Source of the DNA: Staphylococcus hsinchuensis
Lineage (GTDB): Bacteria > Bacillota > Bacilli > Staphylococcales > Staphylococcaceae
Assembly: GCF_038789205.1 (NCBI RefSeq)
Contig: NZ_CP128355.1
Span: 1,054,001 to 1,118,000 of the forward strand
Reading direction: 5' to 3'
DNA length: 64,000 nt
The notes beneath the pieces are model-generated. The model ran no database searches. It was not told where the DNA came from and was given only the letters and a program-made list of their open reading frames with translations. The position numbers were made by a program, and so were the translations under genes. Shown piece after piece: positions 1-9,125 of this stretch (position 1 is the stretch's first letter; every line of letters starts with the position of its first letter).

Positions 1-1
1 T

Positions 2-514
2 AGAACGAAAGAAGAGGATATAACGCATTTCAATCAACTTGAGACATCTTCAAAAGACAAAGCAGAAAATGTAATGATTGTTGATTTATTACGCAATGAT
101 ATTGGGCGTATAGCTAAAATGGGAACAGTGAATGTTTATAAAATGTTTAATATTGAATCTTATCCCACTGTCTATCAGATGACAAGTATGGTTGCCGGGC
201 AAGTTGAGCCTCATACGAGTTTATTGCAAATACTTACCGGTTTATTCCCTTGTGGTTCTATTACTGGCGCACCTAAAGTCAATACGATGAAATATATTAA
301 AGCGTTAGAACAAGTGCCAAGACGTATTTATTGTGGGACAATAGGGTTAATGAAACCGGATGGTAAATCAATTTTTAATGTACCGATTCGCACGATTCAG
401 TATGTTAATCAACAAGCCGTTTATGGTGTAGGATCTGGTATAACGATTGATTCGGTTCCCGAAAGAGAAGTTGAAGAATTTAAAGATAAAACCAAAATAT
501 TGGAGAGTATATAA
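2..514 (+). CDS. pabB: Aminodeoxychorismate synthase component I, C-terminal part (5' end outside window)
   Basis: The reading frame is open from the window edge, so this is the C-terminal ~170 residues of a chorismate-binding enzyme. PabB aminates chorismate to 4-amino-4-deoxychorismate, with ammonia from a PabA glutaminase, for p-aminobenzoate and folate synthesis. Family motifs are visible: SSKDKAENVMIVDLLRND at the start and PCGSITGAPK in the middle, followed by the R-T-I and G-x-G-I-T stretch of the active site. It overlaps the next gene, pabC, by one base (TAATG), so the two are translationally coupled; that neighbour argues for PabB rather than TrpE or an isochorismate synthase. The upstream part cannot be judged here. 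Confidence 0.9.
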   Translation, partial: RTKEEDITHFNQLETSSKDKAENVMIVDLLRNDIGRIAKMGTVNVYKMFNIESYPTVYQMTSMVAGQVEPHTSLLQILTGLFPCGSITGAPKVNTMKYIKALEQVPRRIYCGTIGLMKPDGKSIFNVPIRTIQYVNQQAVYGVGSGITIDSVPEREVEEFKDKTKILESI

Positions 515-1122
515 TGGATCTATTTGAAACGATGCGGTTAGAAGATGGAATTTTTAAGAGAATTCAGTTTCATACGAAACGTATTCAACAATCAAGTCGT
601 AATTTGGACATAAACTTTAACCTTGAACAATGGAACCAATTGCTTAATCGTATTGCAGAGGAATATCCTAAAGGTGTTTATCGCGTGAAGATAATTTTAA
701 AGCAAAATGGCAAATTTGATTCAGTTATAGCAGATTTACCAGATAAAGCATTATTTAGTGCTCAATTACAAAAGTTGCCGAAAAATATACCTGAAGCGGT
801 TTTGACGAACAAGACTACAAACCGTGCCCATTTATCTCATCAACACCTAACGGATCTCATTTTATTATATGATGCAAATGGTAAAATTTTAGAGTTTGAT
901 ATTGGTAATATATTAATTAAAGAGCATGACCATTTCTATACACCTACATATAATAAAGATATGTTGAAGGGATGTATGCGACAGGCTTTAATTGAACAAG
1001 GTAACATATATGAACGTGATTACGATGTTGACTCTTTTAAAGAGAAATATAAGCAAAATGAGATACAAGTGTATTTGATAAATAGTTTGCGAGAGGTTGC
1101 CGACGTGAAGATTTATATATAA
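514..1122 (+). CDS. pabC: 4-amino-4-deoxychorismate lyase
   Basis: A 202-residue class IV PLP-dependent aminotransferase-fold protein. PabC removes pyruvate from aminodeoxychorismate to give p-aminobenzoate, the step after PabB. The likely PLP lysine is K100 in an N-K-T-T-N-R motif; the C-terminal NSLREV segment also fits the family. It is shorter than the ~290-residue Bacillus and ~270-residue E. coli enzymes, but from memory staphylococcal PabC proteins are also about 200 residues, so I do not read this as truncation. The ATG overlaps the pabB stop codon by one base. The assignment relies partly on this neighbour, because class IV members are hard to separate by motif alone. Confidence 0.85.
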   Translation: MDLFETMRLEDGIFKRIQFHTKRIQQSSRNLDINFNLEQWNQLLNRIAEEYPKGVYRVKIILKQNGKFDSVIADLPDKALFSAQLQKLPKNIPEAVLTNKTTNRAHLSHQHLTDLILLYDANGKILEFDIGNILIKEHDHFYTPTYNKDMLKGCMRQALIEQGNIYERDYDVDSFKEKYKQNEIQVYLINSLREVADVKIYI

Positions 1123-1187
1123 AATGAATGTCATAACAAGTAATGAAATAAATGATTTTATTATATTTTAGAAAATGAGTGATATCA

Positions 1188-1397
1188 ATGATGTTGGTTG
1201 TATGGTTAATGTTAATGGTTGTAATGATTATCTTAACGCGTCGGTTGATCAAACCACTATTACAACAAAAACGGGTTCGTTTGGTGCAGTTAATCGTTAC
1301 AATAAGTTGTATCATCCAATTCATCATTATCTATTTTGTGGTCAATGAAATTATACATTATCTAGTCAAAGGTTTAGATGTGTTTTATCATGAGTAA
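1188..1397 (+). CDS. Small two-helix membrane protein, unknown function
   Basis: An open frame of 69 codons from ATG at 1188, preceded by GAGTG at a suitable distance; a GTG at 1179 would add three residues. The protein is very hydrophobic, with two predicted membrane helices (about residues 1-17 and 33-55) separated by a basic stretch (RRLIKPLLQQKRVR) that should face the cytoplasm. It lies between pabC and pxpB in the same direction and stops 18 bases before pxpB, which favours a real gene. I do not recognise the family. An antisense frame of similar length overlaps pabC and is judged a shadow. Confidence 0.5.
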   Translation: MMLVVWLMLMVVMIILTRRLIKPLLQQKRVRLVQLIVTISCIIQFIIIYFVVNEIIHYLVKGLDVFYHE

Positions 1398-1415
1398 CTA
1401 TTATGAGGTGAAACA

Positions 1416-2123
1416 ATGAAGATATATAGCCAGGGAGACCAAGCGATTGTCGTTTCGATAGAGAAAGAAGTTTCTAGAGGTCTGACTGAAGATTTATTAG
1501 CGTTAAGAAAGTATTTAAATAGCAAAAAATTTCCATTTATAACTGAAATTGTGCCAACAGAATCTGATATGATGATTTGTTACGATGCGAGAGATATGAT
1601 TAAGCATCACAATATTCAATCTCCGTTTCTATATATGAAAGCTTTGATACAGTCTATCCAGTTTGAAATTAAACATGAAGATACAACAATTATCCCTATA
1701 GAGATACCAATAGTATACGGTGGCGAACAAGGGCCTGATATCAAAAATTTATTATCATACTATAAAATTTCATTTGATCGGTTCGTAAAGTTACATTCAG
1801 AAAAGATATATTTCGTCTCAATGATGGGTTATACACCAGGATTCCCATATTTAACAGGTATGAACAAGAAATTATTTGTCAATCATACTGGAAAGCATAA
1901 GCGTTTTATTCCGGCTGGTTCAGTTATTATTGAAGGTAAAAAGACAGGTATAACGACGACTGATACATATGGAGATTGGTTAGTTATCGGTTATACACCT
2001 ATACGATTATTTAAACCTGAAGAGAAGGATTTTACCACTTTAAAACTAGGAGATAATATCGTATTTAAACCAGTTAAAGCAGAGGATATCGATTTAGGAG
2101 GCTTTAAACCATGTCAATTATAA
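1416..2123 (+). CDS. pxpB: 5-oxoprolinase subunit B (KipI family)
   Basis: A 235-residue protein of the KipI/carboxyltransferase C-D subdomain family. With PxpC and PxpA it forms the bacterial ATP-dependent 5-oxoprolinase, which opens pyroglutamate to glutamate; in Bacillus the homologue KipI was first described as an inhibitor of the sporulation kinase KinA, a role not expected in a non-sporulating coccus. Recognisable motifs are MMGYTPGFPYLTGM (about 137-150) and the PAGSV...TGITTTDTYGDW segment. The start ATG follows GAGGTG. Its end overlaps pxpC by 13 bases, indicating translational coupling. No pxpA (LamB/YcsF type) is present in the window. Confidence 0.88.
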   Translation: MKIYSQGDQAIVVSIEKEVSRGLTEDLLALRKYLNSKKFPFITEIVPTESDMMICYDARDMIKHHNIQSPFLYMKALIQSIQFEIKHEDTTIIPIEIPIVYGGEQGPDIKNLLSYYKISFDRFVKLHSEKIYFVSMMGYTPGFPYLTGMNKKLFVNHTGKHKRFIPAGSVIIEGKKTGITTTDTYGDWLVIGYTPIRLFKPEEKDFTTLKLGDNIVFKPVKAEDIDLGGFKPCQL

Positions 2124-3115
2124 TAGAAGATGCGGGCTTGTTTTCGAGCTTCCAAGACTTCGGTCGTGTAGGCTATGAACATGATGGTGTCATCCCGGGC
2201 GGGGCAATGGATTTTCTATCTCATGAAATAGCCAACAGACTAGTAGCAAATGACAAGCACGAAGCAACGTTAGAAATGACAAATAATATGGCACGCATCC
2301 GATTCACAGAGTCTACTTTAATCGCTTTAAGTGGCGGTAGCTTTAAAGCTGCAACACAAGATATGACCATTTTACCTAACAAACTCTATTTAATGGAGAA
2401 AGGTGATGTACTACGATTTGTTGAGACGAAGCGTACATCGAGAGTATATCTTGCGATTGGCGGAGGCTTCGAACTTGAATCGTGGTTAGGTTCAACTTCG
2501 ACGGATTTTAATTCTAATATCGGCGGTTTCCATGGACGTAGATTAAAGAACGGTGACGAAGTGAACATGAAACGTAGCTATACAGAACGTCATATTAAAC
2601 TGTTCGAAAATCTAGAACACGAACGTCAAACTGACTGGGGTATAGACGGTTATGCTTTATCATTTAATTATATGTCTGATGTATTTCATGTAATTAAAAA
2701 TAAAGGTACTGAAGATTTCAAAAAAGATGTCATTCATCGCTTTACATTTGGAGAATATAAAGTGACAAGTAAAGCAAATCGTATGGGTATGTATTTAGAA
2801 GGTACTTCAATTAAAGCTTACTATGATGATATGCCATCACACCAATCAGTTCAAAAAGGAACAATCCAAGTAAAAAGAAATGGCACACCAATTATATTGT
2901 TGAATGACCACTATACCTTAGGTAGTTATCCTCAAATTGGAACGATTGCGAGCTACCATTTGACGAAGCTAGGTCAAAAGCAACAAGGCGCTAAGCTAAA
3001 ATTTCAGTTTATTGACGTTGAAGAAGCGGAGAAAAATTTAGTTAAATATTCTAACTGGTTAAACCAACTGTTTCACGGTATAGAATATCGCATGCAATTA
3101 GAAATGTTAAAATAA
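2111..3115 (+). CDS. pxpC: 5-oxoprolinase subunit C (KipA family)
   Basis: A 334-residue protein of the carboxyltransferase A-B subdomain family (KipA), partner of the PxpB encoded just upstream in the pyroglutamate-opening enzyme. The N-terminus has the family pattern of an early SSFQDFGRVGYEHDGVIPGG stretch (residues 12-31); the C-terminal half has the QSVQKGTIQV and the DHYTLGSYPQIGTI segments typical of the group. The start ATG at 2111 lies inside the end of pxpB behind AGGAGG. A hairpin with a T-run ends transcription about 120 bases downstream. The same fold occurs in urea carboxylase and allophanate hydrolase, but the stand-alone two-gene arrangement fits PxpBC. Confidence 0.88.
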   Translation: MSIIIEDAGLFSSFQDFGRVGYEHDGVIPGGAMDFLSHEIANRLVANDKHEATLEMTNNMARIRFTESTLIALSGGSFKAATQDMTILPNKLYLMEKGDVLRFVETKRTSRVYLAIGGGFELESWLGSTSTDFNSNIGGFHGRRLKNGDEVNMKRSYTERHIKLFENLEHERQTDWGIDGYALSFNYMSDVFHVIKNKGTEDFKKDVIHRFTFGEYKVTSKANRMGMYLEGTSIKAYYDDMPSHQSVQKGTIQVKRNGTPIILLNDHYTLGSYPQIGTIASYHLTKLGQKQQGAKLKFQFIDVEEAEKNLVKYSNWLNQLFHGIEYRMQLEMLK

Positions 3116-3236
3116 TAACTTTATTTAGTTATTTTAAAGTTTTTCCTGGGTTTTACCGTATTTTTTTGCAATGGATTTACAATGTTAGCGTTTACTTTAA
3201 AATGTGAAAACGCATCTCAAATTTAACTCAAATTAG

Positions 3237-3299
3237 AAATCAAACCTCATTATCTTTATTTTATTCAAGAAGAGTAAAGAATGAGGTTTGATTTTTTTA
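3237..3299 (+). terminator. Rho-independent terminator after pxpC
   Basis: A 14-base perfect inverted repeat, AATCAAACCTCATT and its complement AATGAGGTTTGATT, is separated by about 27 bases and followed by a T-run. It lies about 120 bases after the pxpC stop and is the only strong terminator before ltaS. Confidence 0.8.
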
Positions 3300-4027
3300 T
3301 TTTTAAAAAAGTTATCATGAATAGGGTTATAGGATATTGGAAATTATTTGACGTATATAAGTCTCTAGTCTGATTAATTTATTTTGAGATTCACGTACAA
3401 TAAATAAGCATCTTATTGCTTAAAGATATATTAATAACCAATTAACAATACTCTGATGTGAAAAGGTATTTTTGTAAAAGTGACTTTTTACTTGAAATTT
3501 ACCAAGTTTTCCTTTATATTAGTTAATTGAGTAATGTGCGTTTTGTTACATTCGTATTACAAGATAACAAAGAATGTAAATAATATATTAATTAGTAAAA
3601 CGTATGTGTTGTGACATTAATATTGCCACAACAACTAGGGGCTTGACATAACGTACAAATATGGATCTCTTACTTAATTAAAGAATAAACTTTAGTTGTA
3701 TGAAAGCACATTTTAATGGTGAAACTACAACCCATTCAATAAATAGTTATGGTCCGATTTGTTAAGCGATTATGTTCTTAACCTCTCAATTTGTAGAAGA
3801 ACTTATGATATATAACGACGATTAAAAAAGAAAAAGTAAGCGAAATTCAAGGAATCTATCACAGTGTATTGATAAGTTTACAATGGATTTCACATCTTAA
3901 TGTATGTACCTTTTGTCATTAACGTACCAATGTATGTATATAACATTAGCCAATAGAATTTGTTAATCGTAACTTGTCACATATTTTCTAAAAGGGATAG
4001 ATATTTTCTAACCTATATAAATTAATA
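3300..4027. other. Long AT-rich non-coding stretch upstream of ltaS
   Basis: About 730 bases with no plausible gene on either strand. A weak imperfect hairpin (GTTGTG ... CACAAC, about 3608-3633) and several TGTTAC/TGTAAA-like half sites are visible, but no site matches a known operator well. It may hold the ltaS promoter and a long 5' leader, or be the decayed remains of an older gene. Confidence 0.5.
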
Positions 4028-4042
4028 ATGGGGGAAACAAAC

Positions 4043-5983
4043 ATGAGTACACACAAAAAGAAGTTAACTCTTTTTGCGTTTTTTATACTGACTGTGATAA
4101 CAGTTACTTTGAAGACGTACTTTGCATATTATGTTGATTTTTCTTTAGGTGTTAAAGGTTTAGTTCAAAATTTAATATTACTGATGAATCCATATAGCTT
4201 AATTGCTTTAATCTTAAGTATTTTCTTATTCTTTAAAGGTAAGAAAGCGTATTGGTTCATGTTTATCGGCGGATTCTTACTTAGTTTCTTACTATATGCC
4301 AATGTTGTTTATTTCAGATTCTTCTCTGACTTCTTAACATTTAGTACATTAAACCAAGTAGGGAACGTTGATTCTATGGGTGGCGCCGTTGGTGCATCAT
4401 TTAAATGGTACGACTTTGTTTATTTCTTAGATTCAATCGTTTATCTATTTGTATTGATTTTCAGACAAAAAAGGTTAGATAAACGCGTATTCAGTAAGAA
4501 ATTCGTACCAGTCATTATGGGAGCATCAATCGCGTTATTCTTCCTGAATTTAGCATTCGCTGAATCAGATAGACCACAATTATTAACACGTACATTTGAC
4601 CATAAATATTTAGTTAAATACTTAGGGCCATTTAACTTCACAGTTTATGATGGTGTTAAAACAGTACAGAACAAACAACAAAAAGCACTTGCTAATGAAG
4701 ATGATTTAACAAAAGTATTAAACTACACAAAACAAAAACGAACAGAACCTAATAAAGAATATTTTGGTGCAGCTAAGAAGAAAAACATTATCAAAATTCA
4801 CTTAGAAAGTTTCCAAACTTTCTTAATTAACAAGAAAGTAAATGGTGAAGAAGTGACACCATTCTTAAACAAACTTTCTTCAGGTAACCAAGACTTTACG
4901 TACTTCCCTAACTTCTTCCATCAAACTGGACAAGGTAAAACATCAGATTCAGAGTTTACGATGGATAATAGTTTATACGGATTATCACAAGGTTCAGCGT
5001 TCTCATTAAAAGGGGATAACACATTCCAATCATTACCATCTATTTTAGATCAGAAACAAGGTTACACATCTAGTGTTATGCACGGTGACTATAAGACATT
5101 CTGGAACCGAGACCAAGTGTATAAACACTTTGGTGTAGATAAATTCTACGATGCAACATACTATGATATGTCACCAAACAACCTTGAAAACTTAGGTCTT
5201 AAAGATAAAGAGTTATTTAAAGAATCAGCGGATTATTTATCAAAAGAAAAACAACCGTTCTACAATCACTTAATTACATTGACAAACCATTATCCATTCA
5301 CATTGTCACCAGATGATGCAACTATTGATAAACCAAATACAGGTGATTCAACAGTTGATGGATATATTCAAACAGCTAGATATTTAGACGAATCATTAGA
5401 ACAATTCATCACTGAACTTAAGAAAAAAGGTTTATATGATGATTCAGTAATTATGATCTACGGTGACCACTACGGTATTTCTGAAAACCATAACAAAGCT
5501 ATGGAAAAATTATTAGGTGAAGATATTACACCAGCGAAATTCACAGACTTAAACCGTACTGGTTTATGGATGAAGATTCCTGGTAAACAAGGTGGCATTA
5601 ACGAAACATACGGTGGCCAAGCCGATGTAATGCCAACACTATTACACTTATTAGGTATTGATTCTAAGAACTACTTAATGATGGGTACTGATTTATTCTC
5701 TAAAGAACATAACGATACAGTACCATTCAGAAATGGTGACTTCGTAACAAAAGACTACAAATATGTTAACGGTAAAATCTACGACAACAAGACAAATAAA
5801 CCAGTGACGAAGAAACCTAAAGACTTTGAAAAACGTAAAGAACAAACTGAAAAAGATTTAGAAATGAGTGACTCAGTACTTAACGGAGACTTATTCAGAT
5901 TCTATAAAAATCCAGACTTCAAAAAAGTACAACCGTCAACTTATGAATACAAAACAGGTCCAAAAGGATCAGAAAAGAAATAA
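4043..5983 (+). CDS. ltaS: Lipoteichoic acid synthase
   Basis: LtaS polymerises the glycerol-phosphate backbone of lipoteichoic acid on the outer membrane face, using phosphatidylglycerol. Starting at ATG 4043 (behind GGGGGAAA; an upstream in-frame ATG at 4028 lies inside the ribosome binding site) the protein has 646 residues, the S. aureus length from memory. The N-terminal third holds five membrane helices, then a linker with a KALA signal-peptidase-like site, then the extracellular sulfatase-fold domain. The catalytic threonine sits in QGKTSDSEF (about residue 300) and metal ligands in HLESFQ and MIYGDHYG. It stands alone between terminator-like hairpins. Very high confidence. Confidence 0.97.
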   Translation: MSTHKKKLTLFAFFILTVITVTLKTYFAYYVDFSLGVKGLVQNLILLMNPYSLIALILSIFLFFKGKKAYWFMFIGGFLLSFLLYANVVYFRFFSDFLTFSTLNQVGNVDSMGGAVGASFKWYDFVYFLDSIVYLFVLIFRQKRLDKRVFSKKFVPVIMGASIALFFLNLAFAESDRPQLLTRTFDHKYLVKYLGPFNFTVYDGVKTVQNKQQKALANEDDLTKVLNYTKQKRTEPNKEYFGAAKKKNIIKIHLESFQTFLINKKVNGEEVTPFLNKLSSGNQDFTYFPNFFHQTGQGKTSDSEFTMDNSLYGLSQGSAFSLKGDNTFQSLPSILDQKQGYTSSVMHGDYKTFWNRDQVYKHFGVDKFYDATYYDMSPNNLENLGLKDKELFKESADYLSKEKQPFYNHLITLTNHYPFTLSPDDATIDKPNTGDSTVDGYIQTARYLDESLEQFITELKKKGLYDDSVIMIYGDHYGISENHNKAMEKLLGEDITPAKFTDLNRTGLWMKIPGKQGGINETYGGQADVMPTLLHLLGIDSKNYLMMGTDLFSKEHNDTVPFRNGDFVTKDYKYVNGKIYDNKTNKPVTKKPKDFEKRKEQTEKDLEMSDSVLNGDLFRFYKNPDFKKVQPSTYEYKTGPKGSEKK

Positions 5984-5985
5984 AG

Positions 5986-6029
5986 AGTGCTACTATTAAA
6001 TAATTTATTAACAAAACTCTAGTAGCACC
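5986..6029. repeat. Hairpin directly after ltaS
   Basis: AGTGCTACTA is repeated inverted as TAGTAGCACCT about 25 bases later, starting right after the ltaS stop. There is no T-run, so it may protect the mRNA end or act with the following terminator at 6117-6152. Confidence 0.55.
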
Positions 6030-6110
6030 TCGGCACAGTTGACTAGTACTGAATCGAGTTTGATTAAAACGAAGATTCAGAACAGGCAACCACTGCCAAG
6101 AGCGGAAATC
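6030..6110 (+). repeat. Dispersed TGACTAG-type intergenic repeat, copy 1
   Basis: This stretch resembles 42943-43016: both start CGGCA, then TGACTAG, TGAA, A-G-yTTGAT, a TTCAGA block and end at a C-A-A-C/G...TGCCA segment. Both lie between a 3' gene end and a terminator. The shared order of short blocks is seen directly; relatedness is inferred. Confidence 0.5.
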
Positions 6111-6116
6111 AAAGAC

Positions 6117-6152
6117 AAAGTGACAGGGACGAAAAGCCCTGTCGCTTTTTTA
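6117..6152 (+). terminator. Rho-independent terminator after ltaS
   Basis: AAAGTGACAGGG and CCCTGTCGCTTT form a stem with a short loop, followed by TTTTTAATTTTTT. It is about 130 bases after the ltaS stop. Confidence 0.85.
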
Positions 6153-6200
6153 ATTTTTTAAATACCTAAGGTATTAAACACATAATCTTAAATGTATAAT

Positions 6201-6254
6201 AAAAAAGAGCCACGCAACAAACCTTCCAAAGGTCCTGTTGCGTGGCTCTTTAAT
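6201..6254 (-). terminator. Rho-independent terminator of the ZIP transporter gene
   Basis: AAAGAGCCACGCAACA is repeated inverted as TGTTGCGTGGCTCTTT, a perfect 16-base stem. The A-run on its left side gives a U-run for transcripts on the minus strand; it may work in both directions. Confidence 0.85.
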
Positions 6255-6298
6255 ATTTAGGTTTAAATAATTCGTTAATGAACGATATAGATGAATCT

Positions 6299-7117
6299 TT
6301 ATCCTAATGCGACATCTAATACCATCATAATAGTGAAACCAACCATCAAGCTTAAAGTAGCTAAATCGGTATTATTACTTGCTTGTGAGTCTGGTATAAG
6401 TTCTTCTACAACTACGAATATCATAGCACCAGCTGCAAATGCGAGTGCGTAAGGTAACATAGGTGTGATAACTAAAACAGCCGCTGCACCTATTGTCGCA
6501 AAGATTGGTTCAACAATTGCTGAAGCTTGACCGTAGTTAAATGCTTTCCATCTGGAAGCACCTGCTGCACGTATTGGCATAGAGAGTGCAGCACCTTCAG
6601 GAATATTTTGAATTCCGATACCAATGGCTAAACTTAAAGCACCTAATAGCGTTGCTTGACCATTACCTGACACCACTCCACCGAAAGCGACACCAATAGA
6701 TAAACCTTCGGGAACATTATGCAGTGTAATCGCCAAGACGAGCAAGGTGTTTTTGTTTAATTTTTTTGTGCCTACACCTTCTTGATATTGACTTGAATCT
6801 TGTGTGTTAGGGTGGATATGTGGAATGACTAAGTCTAATCCACGAATAAATAATCCTCCTAATAAAAATCCAATTGCTGCAGGTAGCCATGGTATTGCAG
6901 AATGTTTACCATATTCGATTGCAGGTTGTAATAACGACCAGAAACTAGCAGCGATCATAATTCCAGCGGCGAAACCTTGCATAGAATTGAGAACCTTGTC
7001 ATTGATGCGTCTGAACATGAACACGCCAGCTGCACCTAAGGCTGTCAGTAACCAAGTAATAATACCTGCGATTAAAGCTTGTACATATGGAGGTAGATTT
7101 TGGAAAAATTCCGACAT
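6299..7117 (-). CDS. ZIP-family metal ion transporter (zinc permease)
   Basis: A 272-residue integral membrane protein of the ZIP/GufA family, which moves Zn2+ and other divalent metals toward the cytoplasm. The signature helices IV and V are clear: an HNVPEGLSIGVAFGG stretch near residue 133 and GIQNIPEGAALSMPIR about 35 residues later, which carry the metal-binding His/Glu/Asn residues. A His-containing cytoplasmic loop (PHIHPNTQDSSQYQEG, about 100-115) separates helices III and IV, as is usual. Start ATG follows AAAGGAGACAG. It is monocistronic and divergent from the ABC-F gene, with a 111-base shared intergenic region; no clear Zur box was recognised. Substrate preference cannot be told from sequence. 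Confidence 0.9.
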   Translation of the reverse strand: MSEFFQNLPPYVQALIAGIITWLLTALGAAGVFMFRRINDKVLNSMQGFAAGIMIAASFWSLLQPAIEYGKHSAIPWLPAAIGFLLGGLFIRGLDLVIPHIHPNTQDSSQYQEGVGTKKLNKNTLLVLAITLHNVPEGLSIGVAFGGVVSGNGQATLLGALSLAIGIGIQNIPEGAALSMPIRAAGASRWKAFNYGQASAIVEPIFATIGAAAVLVITPMLPYALAFAAGAMIFVVVEELIPDSQASNNTDLATLSLMVGFTIMMVLDVALG

Positions 7118-7228
7118 AAGTCTGTCTCCTTTGTATCATTTCATTTCAAAAAGGTGTATAATACATAGAACTGAATTAATTTTACCAGAAAAATATATAA
7201 TTTTCGATATTAAAAAGGATGTTGAACG

Positions 7229-9112
7229 ATGGAAGCATATAAAATAGAACATTTACATAAATCTTATGCCGACAAAATAATATTTGATGATTTGCATCTA
7301 TCGATCTCAGAAGGTGAACGGATTGGTTTAGTGGGCATTAATGGAACTGGTAAAAGCTCTCTATTAAAAGTCATCGGCGGATTGGATATTGACTTTGACG
7401 CTGATATAAACCATCCCAATTCATATCGCATACGTTATTCTTCTCAAAAACAAGAATTTCATGAAGATATGACAGTATTTGATGCAGTATTAAGTTCAGA
7501 AACGAAAACGCTAGATGTTATTCGTACTTATGAACATGCAGTTAATCAGTACAGTGCTTCACAAACAGAACAGAATTTCAACAAGATGATGCAAGCACAA
7601 GAGGCTATGGATGCTCATCAAGCTTGGGATTACAGCTCAGAAATTAAGACGATATTATCTAAACTTGGTATTAAAGATACAAATAAGCAAGTGAATGAAT
7701 TATCTGGTGGACAGAAAAAACGCGTAGGTTTAGCAAAGACACTGATTGAACAACCCGATTTATTGTTGTTAGATGAGCCGACAAACCATTTAGACTTTGA
7801 ATCAATTAATTGGTTGATTAATTACGTGAAACAATATCCGCATACAGTAATGTTCGTTACCCATGATCGTTATTTCTTAAATGAAGTGTCTACTCGGATT
7901 ATTGAACTTGATCGCGGAAAGCTCAAAACTTACCCAGGTAATTATGAAGCTTACATCGCACAACGTGCTGAAAATGAACTCATCGAACAGAAACAACAAT
8001 CGAAACAACGTTCTTTATATAAACAAGAATTAGCATGGATGCGTGCAGGGGTTAAAGCGCGTTCTACAAAACAACAAGCTCGAAAAGACCGCTTTGCTGA
8101 ATTGGAGCAGGACGTAAAGAACCAATCAACACAGGATAAAGGTTCATTAAACCTGGCTTATTCTCGATTAGGAAAGCAAGTATTTGAATTAGAAGATGTA
8201 TCTAAAAGTATTCAAGGGAAAACATTATTCGAACACATCACTCAAATTATTCAAAATGGTCAACAAATTGGTATCGTGGGACCGAACGGTGCAGGTAAGA
8301 CGACATTATTAAACATTTTGAGTGGGGAAGATCAATCATTTGAAGGTAACTTAAAAATAGGTCAAACTGTTAAAGTGGCTTATTTTAAGCAGACCGAGGA
8401 TAGACTAGATAGAGACATTAGAATGATTGATTATTTACGTGAAGAAAGTGAAGTAGCGAAAGAAAAAGATGGTACTTCAGTTTCTATAACGCAATTACTT
8501 GAGCGTTTCCTATTTCCTAGCTCAACACATGGAAAGAAGATTTACAAACTTTCTGGTGGAGAGCAGAAACGGCTCTATTTACTAAGACTACTCGTACATC
8601 AACCTAATGTATTACTCTTGGACGAACCGACAAACGATTTAGATACTGAAACTTTAACAATATTGGAAGATTATATTAGTTCATTCGGAGGAACTGTCAT
8701 TACCGTAAGTCACGATCGTTATTTCTTAAATAAAGTAGCTCAAGAGTATTGGTATATACACGATGGTGTGATGGAACGTATCATCGGTGACTTTGAAGAT
8801 TATCAAAGTTATAAAAGTGAACAAGAACGTGCGAAAGAACAACAAAAACAACAGCAACAACGTGTACGTCAACCACAACAACAAAAGAAGAAAAAAGGTT
8901 TAACATATAAAGAAAAACAAGAATATGAAACAATTATTGAACGCATCGATGAAACAGAGCAACAATTAAAACAAGTTGAGAATGATATTTTAGAAGCAAG
9001 TTCTGATTACGCTAAAGTGAAAGAACTTACAGAATTACAAGAACAACTTAACGAAACATATGAGAATGATATAATGAGATGGACTGAATTAGAAGAATTA
9101 AAAGAACAATGA
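7229..9112 (+). CDS. ABC-F family ATPase (ribosome-associated)
   Basis: A 627-residue soluble protein with two ABC ATPase domains in tandem and no membrane segments. Domain 1 has Walker [10 protein letters not shown] (about 37-45), signature LSGGQKKR and Walker [13 protein letters not shown]; domain 2 has [17 protein letters not shown] and [12 protein letters not shown]. The THDRYFLN and SHDRYFLN switch motifs are intact. A linker rich in basic and Gln residues joins them, and the C-terminal 75 residues form a Q/K/E-rich likely coiled coil, as in Uup. ABC-F proteins act on translating ribosomes; some give antibiotic resistance, but the conserved location before recQ suggests a housekeeping member. 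It is 13 bases from recQ, hence an operon. Confidence 0.9.
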   Translation: MEAYKIEHLHKSYADKIIFDDLHLSISEGERIGLVGINGTGKSSLLKVIGGLDIDFDADINHPNSYRIRYSSQKQEFHEDMTVFDAVLSSETKTLDVIRTYEHAVNQYSASQTEQNFNKMMQAQEAMDAHQAWDYSSEIKTILSKLGIKDTNKQVNELSGGQKKRVGLAKTLIEQPDLLLLDEPTNHLDFESINWLINYVKQYPHTVMFVTHDRYFLNEVSTRIIELDRGKLKTYPGNYEAYIAQRAENELIEQKQQSKQRSLYKQELAWMRAGVKARSTKQQARKDRFAELEQDVKNQSTQDKGSLNLAYSRLGKQVFELEDVSKSIQGKTLFEHITQIIQNGQQIGIVGPNGAGKTTLLNILSGEDQSFEGNLKIGQTVKVAYFKQTEDRLDRDIRMIDYLREESEVAKEKDGTSVSITQLLERFLFPSSTHGKKIYKLSGGEQKRLYLLRLLVHQPNVLLLDEPTNDLDTETLTILEDYISSFGGTVITVSHDRYFLNKVAQEYWYIHDGVMERIIGDFEDYQSYKSEQERAKEQQKQQQQRVRQPQQQKKKKGLTYKEKQEYETIIERIDETEQQLKQVENDILEASSDYAKVKELTELQEQLNETYENDIMRWTELEELKEQ

Positions 9113-9125
9113 GGGATTTTTAAAC

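Noticed and set aside
1037..1327. Minus-strand open frame of 96 codons
   Set aside because: It overlaps the end of pabC and the small plus-strand membrane gene, and has no ribosome binding site.
3540..3600. WalR-like TGTTAC/TGTAAA direct repeats upstream of ltaS
   Set aside because: The second half sites are TATTAC and TATTAA, mismatched; in AT-rich DNA such near matches are common.
6804..7247. Plus-strand open frame of 147 codons
   Set aside because: Antisense shadow of the ZIP transporter gene; composition reflects the reversed codons.
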